NCBI GenBank assembly: GCA_002373875.1
Contig: DFKQ01000006.1
Coordinates: 1 to 14,189, forward strand
From: Lachnospiraceae bacterium UBA3641
GTDB taxonomy: Bacteria > Bacillota > Clostridia > Lachnospirales > Lachnospiraceae
Direction of reading: 5' to 3'
DNA: 14,189 bases
The notes below the pieces were generated by a model that was not told where the DNA came from, did not search any database, and worked only from the letters and a program-made list of their open reading frames with translations. A program made the translations under genes and the position numbers. Shown here in pieces: positions 1-7,251 of the stretch; the first letter of the stretch is position 1; every line of letters starts with the position of its first letter.

Positions 1-35
1 TATAGTAAACGAAATTATTTATTTCGTTTACTATA
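1..35. repeat. Perfect 15-bp inverted repeat upstream of the response regulator gene
   Basis: Positions 1-15 (TATAGTAAACGAAAT) are the exact reverse complement of 21-35, with a 5-nt TATTT spacer at 16-20. No T-tract follows, so it is not a standard intrinsic terminator for an upstream gene read in the + direction. It sits 10 bases before the GGAG (45-48) of the response regulator. It could be a dyad operator (the half-site GTAAACG resembles LacI/CcpA half-sites, though the spacing is unusual) or an RNA hairpin in the 5' leader. The left edge of the window may cut a longer repeat. Confidence 0.8.
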
Positions 36-54
36 GTTACCGACGGAGATAATG

Positions 55-1683
55 ATGCTTAAGATTTTTCTAGCTGAAGATGAATATGTGGTAAGGGAAG
101 GTATAAAGAACAATATTGACTGGCTCTCACACGGATATGAATTCGTGGGTGAGGCTTCGGATGGGGAATTGGCTCTTCCCCTGATACAGAAGCTTAAGCC
201 GGATATAGTGATAACCGACATTAAGATGCCCTTTATGGACGGACTTGAGCTTTCCCGCCTTATCAAAAAGGAATTCCCGTGGATGGAGATCATAATCCTT
301 TCAGGTTATGCTGAATTTGATTACGCAAAAGAGGCGATAGCCATAGGGGTGGCCCATTACCTTAACAAGCCCATAAGCGGGGATGAGCTCATTGGAGAGC
401 TTGACAAGCTTGCTGTCAAGGTTGAAAAAAACAAGCAGGAAAGGGAGCTTAAAGAAAAATACGCGCGTGAGATGGCCGAGAATTCCCTTAAGGAGAGGAC
501 GGAGCTCTTCAAGCGGATGGTTGAAGGTAATTCAAGCGCCGGTGAGATACTAGAGCTTGCGGACAGGCTGTCTGTAGATATATCGGCCGGTGCCTACAAT
601 GTGTTTCTCTTTAAGGCCATATCAACCCACCATGAAGAGGATGAATATTCGACAAGCGTTGTTGAGATATATAAGAGGCTGCAGGAGGTCTTTGAAGGAG
701 CCGGTGCACTGATATTCGATCATTCCATAGAGGGTAAGGCCATCCTCTTTAAGGCAGAATCACCCGATCAACTGGATTCCCTGATAAAGGATACCATTGA
801 TAAGCTTCTTGCCGTTATGGCCGAATACGACTATGTCAATTACTTCGGCGGTATCGGTGTAAGCGTGAGCAGATTAACCCAGGTCCACGAATCCTATGAA
901 AAGGCATCGCACGCCTATGCCCACAGGTACATGACCGATACAAGCAGGATATTTGACTATGCCGACACCATCAGTGAAAGTACCTATGCGGCATCCGAGA
1001 AATTCAACTTAAGCAGTGTCGATCCTTCATCTCTTGACAGGAGCAGGATAAGTGAATTCCTTAAAAAGGGAACCGAACAGGAAACAGTCTATTTCGTGGA
1101 AGAATTCCTGACGGGCCTTGGAGAAAACGCTCTTAATTCAACGATGTTCCGCCAGTATATCGCTACCGATGTTTATTTTGCGGTTTCTGCCTTTCTTAAG
1201 GAACGGGGACTTGAAAGAAGTGAGATAAGTCCCTTTGATGCGGCAGCAGGCGATGTATCCGATGCCGAAAGGACAAGGGCCTATATATTAAAGATAATAA
1301 ATACGGCAGTCAGTCTTCGCGATAATCAGGCATCAAACAGATACGGTGACATTATCGATGAAGTAAGGTCGTATATTGATGAGCATTACGGAGATGAGAG
1401 CTTATCGCTCAATACTCTTGCCAGCAGGGTCAACTTCTCGCCCAACCATTTAAGCATGATCTTTTCGGCCCAGACAGGGGAGACCTTCATCAAATATCTT
1501 ACCGATTACAGGATGGACAAGGCCAAGGAACTGCTGCGCTGTACCGGCAAGAGAAGCGTCGATATAAGTGTAGAGGTGGGCTACAAGGATCCCCATTATT
1601 TTTCATATCTCTTTAAGAAAACTCAGGGTATGACCCCTACCCAGTACAGAAATACCGGCCATGTTAAGGAGGACCAGCTCTGA
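55..1683 (+). CDS. AraC-family response regulator (YesN type) of a sugar two-component system
   Basis: DNA-binding response regulator of 542 aa. An N-terminal receiver (about residues 2-120) has the acidic pair E8/D9, phospho-acceptor D55 (ITDIKMP), S83 and K105 (LNKPI). A charged, probably coiled-coil linker follows (about 118-155). A middle region (about 160-300) ends in a GIGVSVS...SYEKASHA stretch like the degenerate GGDEF-like domain of YesN/CdaR regulators. The C-terminal AraC double helix-turn-helix spans about 436-533 (LASRVNFSPNHLSMIF; VGYKDPHYFSYLFKK). An in-frame ATG lies 3 bp upstream at 52, but GGAG at 45-48 is spaced 6 nt from the ATG at 55, and MLKIFLAEDE fits the family start, so 55 is preferred. 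The gene overlaps the kinase by one base (TGATG), so the two are translationally coupled. It probably activates the transporter operon downstream; that is inferred from position. Confidence 0.93.
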   Translation: MLKIFLAEDEYVVREGIKNNIDWLSHGYEFVGEASDGELALPLIQKLKPDIVITDIKMPFMDGLELSRLIKKEFPWMEIIILSGYAEFDYAKEAIAIGVAHYLNKPISGDELIGELDKLAVKVEKNKQERELKEKYAREMAENSLKERTELFKRMVEGNSSAGEILELADRLSVDISAGAYNVFLFKAISTHHEEDEYSTSVVEIYKRLQEVFEGAGALIFDHSIEGKAILFKAESPDQLDSLIKDTIDKLLAVMAEYDYVNYFGGIGVSVSRLTQVHESYEKASHAYAHRYMTDTSRIFDYADTISESTYAASEKFNLSSVDPSSLDRSRISEFLKKGTEQETVYFVEEFLTGLGENALNSTMFRQYIATDVYFAVSAFLKERGLERSEISPFDAAAGDVSDAERTRAYILKIINTAVSLRDNQASNRYGDIIDEVRSYIDEHYGDESLSLNTLASRVNFSPNHLSMIFSAQTGETFIKYLTDYRMDKAKELLRCTGKRSVDISVEVGYKDPHYFSYLFKKTQGMTPTQYRNTGHVKEDQL

Positions 1684-3140
1684 TGAAATGGCTTCGGTCA
1701 TTATATGAGAATACATCACTGGCTAACAGGATAAGGATGTCATATATCATTATCCTTATTCCTGTCGTTACCTTCATGGGTATCATGCTCTACACCCTGT
1801 CTGTCCAGAACAAGCGGTATGATGAGCTTATCGACGATGTTGACAGGGCCAGCCAGTTTTCCCTTGATTTCAAGAAGGACTTCGATTACGAGATATATCT
1901 TGTGATCGTTGAATCAAAATCATTTGCAGAGTCTGATCTTGACAAAATGCTTACGGAGGCAACGGCAGTTGTTGATGAGCTTTCGGAGAGCGAGAACATA
2001 AATCCCGAAAATGCGGCAAGGCTTGATGATGCAAGAAAATACTTAAGGAATCTTAATACCTATGCGTCCCGTATTGAACAGAACTTAAAGGATGGGAATA
2101 AGTACGAAGAAAACATAGAGATATGGGAAAACGATGTCCAGATAGTCACATATCTTGTTCGTGAGACCATACTCCAGTTCATCTATTATGAGCTTCAGGA
2201 TCTGAGACAGGCAAGAGCCCATATCAACGAATTCTATACGACCATGTTTTCCTACATCTTCATTGCGGCCATTGCCGTTGGTCTGCTGGTTGTTTTTATT
2301 TCCTATTATATATCCCAGTCCATAACAAGACCCGTGAGGGAACTGTCAAAGGCTACCGAAAAGGTTGCACGCGGCGACCTTTCTGTCCGTGCGGGTATAG
2401 ATACCGGATCATCGGAGATAGCTGTCTTAAGTGAATCCTTTAATGAGATGATAGACCGTATAAGCCGCCTGCTCGACCAGGTAAGGACCGAGCAGGAGAG
2501 CTTAAGAAGAGCTGAGCTTGAGCTTTTACAGAGTCAGATAAATCCGCATTTTTTATATAATACACTTGATACGATCGTCTGGCTTGCAGAGGCCGGAGAC
2601 CAAGCCAGAGTTGTCAGCATGGTAGGGAGTCTCTCCAAATTCTTCAGGGCAAGTCTCGGACAGGGCAAGGATCAGGTGACCGTAAAGGATGAAATTGATC
2701 ATGTCAGAAGCTATCTTGAGATCCAGCAGGTAAGATATCAGGATATACTTGATTATTCCATTGATGTTCCACAGGAAGTATATGATTCACCGGTTCCCAA
2801 GATAACCCTTCAACCCCTTGTTGAGAATGCTCTCTATCACGGTATTAAGAATAAGAGAGGAAGGGGCAGGATAACCATTACGGGAAAGTCCGAAAATAAC
2901 TGTATCTACATATATATAGAAGATAACGGTATGGGAATGACACAGGATAGGCTTGAGAAGGTAAGCGAAAAGATGAACGATCCGGATCTGTTCAAAAATG
3001 CGGAGGATAAGGGTGATGTCTTCGGCCTCTCCAATGTTAATGAACGTATTAAGCTCATGTTCGGAACAAGATACGGTATCCATATCGATTCTGTTTACGG
3101 GGAGGGTACCACGGTCACCATTCTTCTTCCCCTGTCTTGA
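1683..3140 (+). CDS. Sensor histidine kinase (YesM/LytS-like, HisKA_7TM-independent His_kinase family)
   Basis: Membrane sensor kinase of 485 aa, partner of the preceding regulator. TM1 is about residues 20-42 and TM2 about 189-211. They enclose a roughly 145-residue extracellular domain that reads as almost entirely amphipathic helix, like a four-helix-bundle sensor, with no Cache/PAS hallmarks visible to me. A HAMP linker follows (about 212-265, starting ITRPVREL), then the His_kinase domain with phospho-acceptor H289 in QINPHFLYNTLD, an N-box at about 378-388 (PLVENALYHGI), a G1 box DNGMGM (414-419) and a G2-like GLSNVNER (448-455). The start codon overlaps the upstream stop, with AAGGAGG about 10 nt before it. 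A helical extracellular domain may contact a sugar-loaded binding protein rather than bind sugar itself; this is inference. Confidence 0.93.
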   Translation: MKWLRSLYENTSLANRIRMSYIIILIPVVTFMGIMLYTLSVQNKRYDELIDDVDRASQFSLDFKKDFDYEIYLVIVESKSFAESDLDKMLTEATAVVDELSESENINPENAARLDDARKYLRNLNTYASRIEQNLKDGNKYEENIEIWENDVQIVTYLVRETILQFIYYELQDLRQARAHINEFYTTMFSYIFIAAIAVGLLVVFISYYISQSITRPVRELSKATEKVARGDLSVRAGIDTGSSEIAVLSESFNEMIDRISRLLDQVRTEQESLRRAELELLQSQINPHFLYNTLDTIVWLAEAGDQARVVSMVGSLSKFFRASLGQGKDQVTVKDEIDHVRSYLEIQQVRYQDILDYSIDVPQEVYDSPVPKITLQPLVENALYHGIKNKRGRGRITITGKSENNCIYIYIEDNGMGMTQDRLEKVSEKMNDPDLFKNAEDKGDVFGLSNVNERIKLMFGTRYGIHIDSVYGEGTTVTILLPLS

Positions 3141-3339
3141 AGATTCTTCACTTGTTTCAAAATGACTCTTCTTAAAATATTCATACAAAAGAGTAAGAAA
3201 GTTAACTTTTTATTCACAATTGATAAAAAAAAATAACATCTGCTGATTTTTCTTCATTTATTATTCATAAAAGCCGTCATAAGATGTAATCATCAAAGGA
3301 ATAGGCCTTTGTGTAATCAAATTTATAGGAGAGAGAGTT
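3141..3339 (+). promoter_or_regulatory. Regulatory gap upstream of the transporter operon (promoter not resolved)
   Basis: This AT-rich 199-bp stretch has no gene. A perfect palindrome TGAAGA-T-TCTTCA covers the kinase stop codon (3138-3150). AAAGTTAACTTT at 3198-3209 is a perfect 12-bp palindrome. TTCAT occurs in direct repeat at 3253 and 3264, exactly 11 bp apart, which would suit one helical turn of an AraC-type dimer. CAAAGG...CCTTTG (3294-3299/3306-3311) forms a short hairpin just before the ribosome binding site AGGAG (3327-3331). Candidate -35/-10 pairs, such as TTCATA (3264) with TAATCA (3287) at 17 bp, are weak. That is what a promoter needing an activator would look like, but no box can be assigned firmly. 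Confidence 0.45.
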
Positions 3340-4491
3340 ATGAAAAAGAAAGCATTGGCATTAATTCTTGCATCAACAATGGCACTGGCACTCGCAGCTT
3401 GCGGCGGCCAGGCAGCAGCACCTGCTCCCGCAGCAGAGGCAGCACCTGCAGCAGAAGCTCCCGCTGAGGAAGAAGCTCCGGCTGAGGAAGAGGCTCCGGC
3501 TGAGGAAGAAGCACCCGCAGAAGAAGAAGAAGCACCCGCAGAAGAGGCAGCTTCAGGCGAGCTTATCAACGTAGGTTTTGCACAGGTTGGACATGAGTCA
3601 GATTGGCGTACAGCTTCAACAAAGTCATGTCAGGACGTTTTCTCAGAGGCTAACGGTTACAACTTAAGCTTTGTAGACTGCGACAATGATTCAGCAGCAC
3701 AGCTTGAAGCAGTAAGATCTTTCATCGAGCAGGATGTTGATTACATCATCATCGACCCTATCGTAGCAACAGGTTGGGATACGGTTCTTACCGAGTGTGA
3801 AGACGCAGGTATCCCTGTAATCGTTATCGACCGTACAATTGATGACTCTGACAAGTATGTATCATGGGTTGGTTCTGACTTCCTTACAGAAGGTAAGGCA
3901 GCAGGCGAGTGGCTCAAGGCTTACGCAGCTAAGCAGGGCATCAGCGAGATCAACTACCTCATCATCCAGGGTACCACAGGTTCATCAGCTCAGATCGGAC
4001 GTACCGACGGCTTCAGAGAGATCGCTAAGGCTGAAGGTTGGAACGAGCTTGATGCTCAGACCGGTGACTTCACCGAGGCAGGCGGACAGGAAGTTATGGA
4101 GTCATTCTGTAAGTCATACGCAGGCAAGTTCAACGTAGTAATATGTGAGAACGATAACGAGGCATTCGGTGCTATGACAGCTATGGACAACGCAGGCGTT
4201 AAGTATGGTCCCGGCAACGATGTGATCCTTATCTCTTACGATGCTTGTACAGCAGGTCTTAAGGAAGTTCAGGCCGGCAAGATCACAGCTGACTTCGAGT
4301 GTAATCCTCTTGCAGCTCCCACTGTTGAGAAGGTTATCCAGACCCTTCAGTCAGGCGGAACTCCCGAGAAGGAAATCCTTGTTCCCGATAACTGGTATGC
4401 ACTTAAGGATCAGATCGTAGAATTCTCGGTTGACGGAAACGCTCAGACCATGACAGAAGTAACAGACGCTGTTATCGAAGCTCAGTACTAA
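3340..4491 (+). CDS. ytfQ: Sugar ABC transporter substrate-binding lipoprotein, YtfQ family (binding protein 1)
   Basis: Membrane-anchored sugar receptor of 383 aa. It has a KKK n-region, a hydrophobic signal and the lipobox LAAC with lipidated Cys21. Residues 22-72 form an Ala/Pro/Glu tether with APAEEE tandem units. The periplasmic-binding fold (Peripla_BP_4, ribose/galactose type) starts at about residue 75 with VGFAQVGHESDWR and includes DPIVATGWDTVL, GSSAQIGRTDGF and CENDNEAFGAM. The family is YtfQ-like, known for galactofuranose binding in E. coli, but the loop that reads DGQQKQ..Q in typical YtfQ reads DCDNDSAAQ here, so the ligand may differ. Codon use is biased: Ile is almost all ATC and many Arg are CGT, unlike the ATA/AGG-rich neighbours, which suggests high expression. 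AGGAG lies about 8 nt before the ATG. It is the first gene of the import operon, and a terminator follows. Confidence 0.93.
   Translation: MKKKALALILASTMALALAACGGQAAAPAPAAEAAPAAEAPAEEEAPAEEEAPAEEEAPAEEEEAPAEEAASGELINVGFAQVGHESDWRTASTKSCQDVFSEANGYNLSFVDCDNDSAAQLEAVRSFIEQDVDYIIIDPIVATGWDTVLTECEDAGIPVIVIDRTIDDSDKYVSWVGSDFLTEGKAAGEWLKAYAAKQGISEINYLIIQGTTGSSAQIGRTDGFREIAKAEGWNELDAQTGDFTEAGGQEVMESFCKSYAGKFNVVICENDNEAFGAMTAMDNAGVKYGPGNDVILISYDACTAGLKEVQAGKITADFECNPLAAPTVEKVIQTLQSGGTPEKEILVPDNWYALKDQIVEFSVDGNAQTMTEVTDAVIEAQY
3457..3549 (+). repeat. Imperfect 18-bp tandem repeat encoding the APAEEE tether
   Basis: Four APAEEE units, plus a degenerate fifth, cover residues 40-70 of binding protein 1. 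At DNA level they are about 18-bp units of the GCTCCGGCTGAGGAAGAA type that drift to GCACCCGCAGAAGAAGAA in the last copies. The product is a low-complexity acidic spacer that holds the binding domain away from the membrane. Copy number may vary between strains by slippage; that is inference. Confidence 0.85.
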
Positions 4492-4526
4492 AATACACTT
4501 ATCAACAAAAATATTATGTAACATAT

Positions 4527-4558
4527 GGGGAGGGAGTTTCTTACTCCCTCCCCTTTTT
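4527..4558 (+). terminator. Intrinsic terminator between binding-protein and ATPase genes
   Basis: GGGGAGGGAGT (4527-4537) pairs perfectly over 11 bp with ACTCCCTCCCC (4543-4553) across a TTCTT loop, followed by TTTTT (4554-4558). It starts 35 bases after the binding-protein stop codon. No convincing promoter is visible before the ATPase gene, so it probably acts as a partial terminator and 3'-end stabiliser. That would give more binding-protein mRNA than ATPase/permease mRNA, as seen in many ABC operons. Confidence 0.9.
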
Positions 4559-4580
4559 AACAAAGAACAGTAAGAAAAGG

Positions 4581-4634
4581 CTTATGGAATAGGACAGTCA
4601 TAAGGAATCCACCGCAAGCGGTACCACTTATGAC
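4581..4634 (+). promoter_or_regulatory. Competing hairpins in the ATPase gene leader
   Basis: GTCATAAG (4597-4604) pairs with CTTATGAC (4627-4634), and nested inside is ACCGC-AA-GCGGT (4611-4622). The same CATAAG (4599-4604) can pair instead with an upstream CTTATG (4581-4586), so two folds are mutually exclusive. The downstream arm ends 7 bases before the GGAGG (4642-4646) of the ATPase gene. This could be an RNA-processing site, an attenuator element or an operator dyad. No known riboswitch class is recognised. Confidence 0.5.
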
Positions 4635-4654
4635 AAATAACGGAGGAAGCGATC

Positions 4655-6169
4655 GTGGAAGATAATGTAGTTCTGACTGCGAGACAGATTTCAATGACCT
4701 TTCCCGGCGTAGTTGCACTCGACCATGTTGACTTTACCCTAAGAAAGGGAGAGATTCATGCATTAATGGGCGAGAACGGAGCGGGAAAATCAACACTGAT
4801 AAAGTGTCTTACCGGTATAAATGATTTTGAAGAGGGTGAGATCCACGTGGACGGTATTGCGGAACCTGTACGCAATCATTCCACCAAGGATGCACAAGAG
4901 GTAGGGATCTCAACCGTATACCAGGAAGTAAACTTATGTCCCAACTTATCGGTTGCCGAGAATCTCTTCATAGGAAGGGAACCTCTTACCAAGTTCGGGA
5001 CCATAGACCGTAAGGCATATACGGAAAGGGCTCAGAAGATAATGGATGAGCTGGGTATAGCCGTTGACGTTCAGAGGAACCTTGAGAATTATTCACTGGC
5101 CATTCAGCAGATGGTAGCTATCGCACGTGCGGTTGATATGGACTGTAAGGTGCTTATCCTTGATGAGCCTACATCATCTCTCGATGACGAAGAGGTTGAG
5201 AAACTCTTCAACGTTATGCGGATGCTTAAGAGCAAGGGCGTAGGTATTATATTTGTTACCCATTTCCTGGAGCAGGTTTATGCGGTCTGCGACAGGATAA
5301 CGGTTCTTCGTAACGGAAGACTGGTTGGTGAGTATCCGATAGTTGACCTTCCCAGACTTAAGCTTGTGGCAGCCATGATGGGTAAGGATTTCGATGATCT
5401 TAAGTCGATCAAATCGGATGAAAGCAATACAGTAAGTGATGAGCTTATAATATCGGCAAGGGGACTGGGCCACACCGGAACGGTTAAGCCTTTCGATCTT
5501 GATATACATAAGGGTGAAGTTATCGGTGTCGGCGGCCTGTTGGGAAGCGGACGAAGCGAACTGGCACGCTCCATATACGGTGCCGACAAGGCTAATTCCG
5601 GTACCTTAAAGGTTAAAGACCAGGAAGTTAAGATAAACCAGCCGATAGATGCGATGAATCTCGGTATGGGAATGCTCCCCGATGACCGTAAGGCGGAAGG
5701 TATCATAGATGATCTTTCTATAAGGGAGAACATCATACTTGCCCTCCAGAGTAAGAACGGAATGTTCAAGCTCATGACCAGACAGCAGCAAAATGAGCTT
5801 GCTGACAAATATATCGAGCTTCTCTCAATAAAGACACCCAGCCGTGAGACGCTTGTAAAGCAGCTCTCAGGAGGTAACCAGCAGAAGGTAATACTTGCCC
5901 GCTGGCTGGCAACCAATCCTGATTTCCTTATCCTTGATGAGCCTACAAGAGGTATCGATGTAGGTACCAAGACCGAGATCCAGAAGCTGGTACTTGAACT
6001 TGCCAGGGAAGGTAAATCCATTATGTTCATCTCTTCCGAGATATCGGAGATGCTTCGTACCTGTTCCCGCATGATAATCATGAGAGACGGGGAGAAGGTT
6101 GATGAACTTGACGGTGACCTTACGGAAGAACGTGTAATGAAATCGATAGCGGGAGGTGACAACAAATAA
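4655..6169 (+). CDS. ytfR: Sugar ABC transporter ATP-binding protein, two fused ATPase domains (YtfR type)
   Basis: Cytoplasmic energy-coupling subunit of 504 aa, the standard length for RbsA/MglA/YtfR double ATPases. Domain 1 has Walker A GENGAGKST (39-47), a degenerate signature YSLAIQQ (146-152) and Walker B LILDEPTSSLD (D170/E171). Domain 2 (from about residue 263) has the family's degenerate Walker A GLLGSGRSE (294-302), a full signature LSGGNQQ (404-410) and Walker B LILDEPTRGID (D428/E429). Only the second signature is canonical, which is normal for this family. The start is GTG at 4655, with GGAGG (4642-4646) 8 nt upstream; no better ATG exists. The stop codon overlaps the ATG of the next permease by one base. 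Its place after a YtfQ-type binding protein and before two permeases matches E. coli ytfQRT-yjfF. Confidence 0.95.
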   Translation: MEDNVVLTARQISMTFPGVVALDHVDFTLRKGEIHALMGENGAGKSTLIKCLTGINDFEEGEIHVDGIAEPVRNHSTKDAQEVGISTVYQEVNLCPNLSVAENLFIGREPLTKFGTIDRKAYTERAQKIMDELGIAVDVQRNLENYSLAIQQMVAIARAVDMDCKVLILDEPTSSLDDEEVEKLFNVMRMLKSKGVGIIFVTHFLEQVYAVCDRITVLRNGRLVGEYPIVDLPRLKLVAAMMGKDFDDLKSIKSDESNTVSDELIISARGLGHTGTVKPFDLDIHKGEVIGVGGLLGSGRSELARSIYGADKANSGTLKVKDQEVKINQPIDAMNLGMGMLPDDRKAEGIIDDLSIRENIILALQSKNGMFKLMTRQQQNELADKYIELLSIKTPSRETLVKQLSGGNQQKVILARWLATNPDFLILDEPTRGIDVGTKTEIQKLVLELAREGKSIMFISSEISEMLRTCSRMIIMRDGEKVDELDGDLTEERVMKSIAGGDNK

Positions 6170-7251
6170 TGAATGTGGAATTAATGTGGAAAAAGATCAA
6201 AAAGTCACAGCTCCTGTTACCTGTTGTGGCGATGATTCTGGTAATGGCCATAAACATAATACATGATGCGGCTACAGGCGTCGGTGCCTTTTCATTCTTT
6301 AAGATAACCCTGCAGCAGACCACCGGAAACGGAACCATTCTCTACGGCAGGATCATAGATATCTTAAACAGGGGTTCTGAGGCAGCCCTGCTTGCCCTTG
6401 GTATGACCCTGGTTGTATCGGCTTCAGCCGGAACGGATATATCGGTTGGCTCGGTAATGAGTCTTTCGGCATCCTTCTGTTGTATGCTCCTTGCAGGCTA
6501 CGGTGTATCATCAACCAATGAACTTGCGGTTCCCCTTATCGTAGGCCTTCTTGCGGCTATCCTTATGGGATGTGTATGCGGAGCCTTCAACGGACTGCTG
6601 GTTGCAAGGTTCAACATCCAGCCCATGGTCGCGACCCTTATACTGTATTCGGCAGCACGTGCGATCGGACTGCTTCTGTGTAACGACCTTATAGTTTATG
6701 TCAGGAATGACAGCTTCGGTTTCTTTGGAAGCTTCATGGGACCGATTCCCACACCTATCATAATAACTGCCATATGCATTGCCATCCTGTCATTGATCTT
6801 AAAAAAGACAGCTCTCGGAATGTATATCCAGTCGGTTGGTATCAATTCAAGGGCTTCGCGTATCGCAGGCCTTAATTCCAAGATGATCATACATCTTGCA
6901 TATATCGTATGCGGACTCTTTGCAGGTATCGCCGGTATTGTTGCTTCCTCAAGGATCACATCCGCCGATTCCAATAACATAGGTCTGTATCTTGAAATGG
7001 ATGCCATCCTTGCGGTTGCCCTTGGCGGTAATTCACTTGGCGGCGGTAAGTTCTCACTTGCAGGTTCCATAATCGGTGCTTATACCATACAGGCCATAAC
7101 CACTACCCTGTACGCACTGGGTGTTTCAACCAACCAGGCACCTGTGTTCAAGGCTATAATAGTCATAATAATAGTAGCTATACAGGCACCGCCCGTTAAG
7201 GCATTTGTAAGAAAGAGAAAATTAAGCAAAACATCAAAGGGGGTGGCATAA
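6169..7251 (+). CDS. ytfT: Sugar ABC transporter permease (YtfT type)
   Basis: Integral membrane subunit of 360 aa, BPD_transp_2 family (RbsC/YtfT), forming the sugar channel with the next gene product. The first membrane helix is about residues 14-31. A longer than usual extracytoplasmic stretch (about 32-62) precedes the family motif GTDISVG (88-94). The cytoplasmic ATPase-contact segment follows (NGLLVARFNIQPMVATL, 141-157), then SRIAGLN (230-236) and LEMDAILAVALGGNSLGGG (275-293), with a basic C-terminal tail. The ATG overlaps the ATPase stop codon (TAATG) and GGGAGGTG lies about 10 nt upstream. The next gene begins directly after its stop. Family assignment is firm; YtfT rather than another RbsC-like permease rests on gene order and sequence style. 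Confidence 0.92.
   Translation: MNVELMWKKIKKSQLLLPVVAMILVMAINIIHDAATGVGAFSFFKITLQQTTGNGTILYGRIIDILNRGSEAALLALGMTLVVSASAGTDISVGSVMSLSASFCCMLLAGYGVSSTNELAVPLIVGLLAAILMGCVCGAFNGLLVARFNIQPMVATLILYSAARAIGLLLCNDLIVYVRNDSFGFFGSFMGPIPTPIIITAICIAILSLILKKTALGMYIQSVGINSRASRIAGLNSKMIIHLAYIVCGLFAGIAGIVASSRITSADSNNIGLYLEMDAILAVALGGNSLGGGKFSLAGSIIGAYTIQAITTTLYALGVSTNQAPVFKAIIVIIIVAIQAPPVKAFVRKRKLSKTSKGVA

Noticed and set aside
3294..3311. CAAAGG/CCTTTG hairpin as an attenuator before binding protein 1
   Set aside because: Only 6 bp with no T-tract; too weak to call as a terminator, so it is only mentioned in the gap entry.
3457..3549. Tandem repeats as a CRISPR-like array
   Set aside because: The units are contiguous 18-bp in-frame codon repeats without spacers and encode a lipoprotein tether.
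3261..3569. Minus-strand Ala/Ser/Gly-rich frame opposite the start of binding protein 1
   Set aside because: Its composition is simply the antisense of the APAEEE repeat; it has no start signals or domain.
5278..6165. 295-codon open frame on the minus strand inside the ATPase gene
   Set aside because: It lies wholly antisense to a well-conserved double ATPase, is Ser/Pro-rich low-quality sequence with no recognisable domain, and has no ribosome binding site or promoter of its own.
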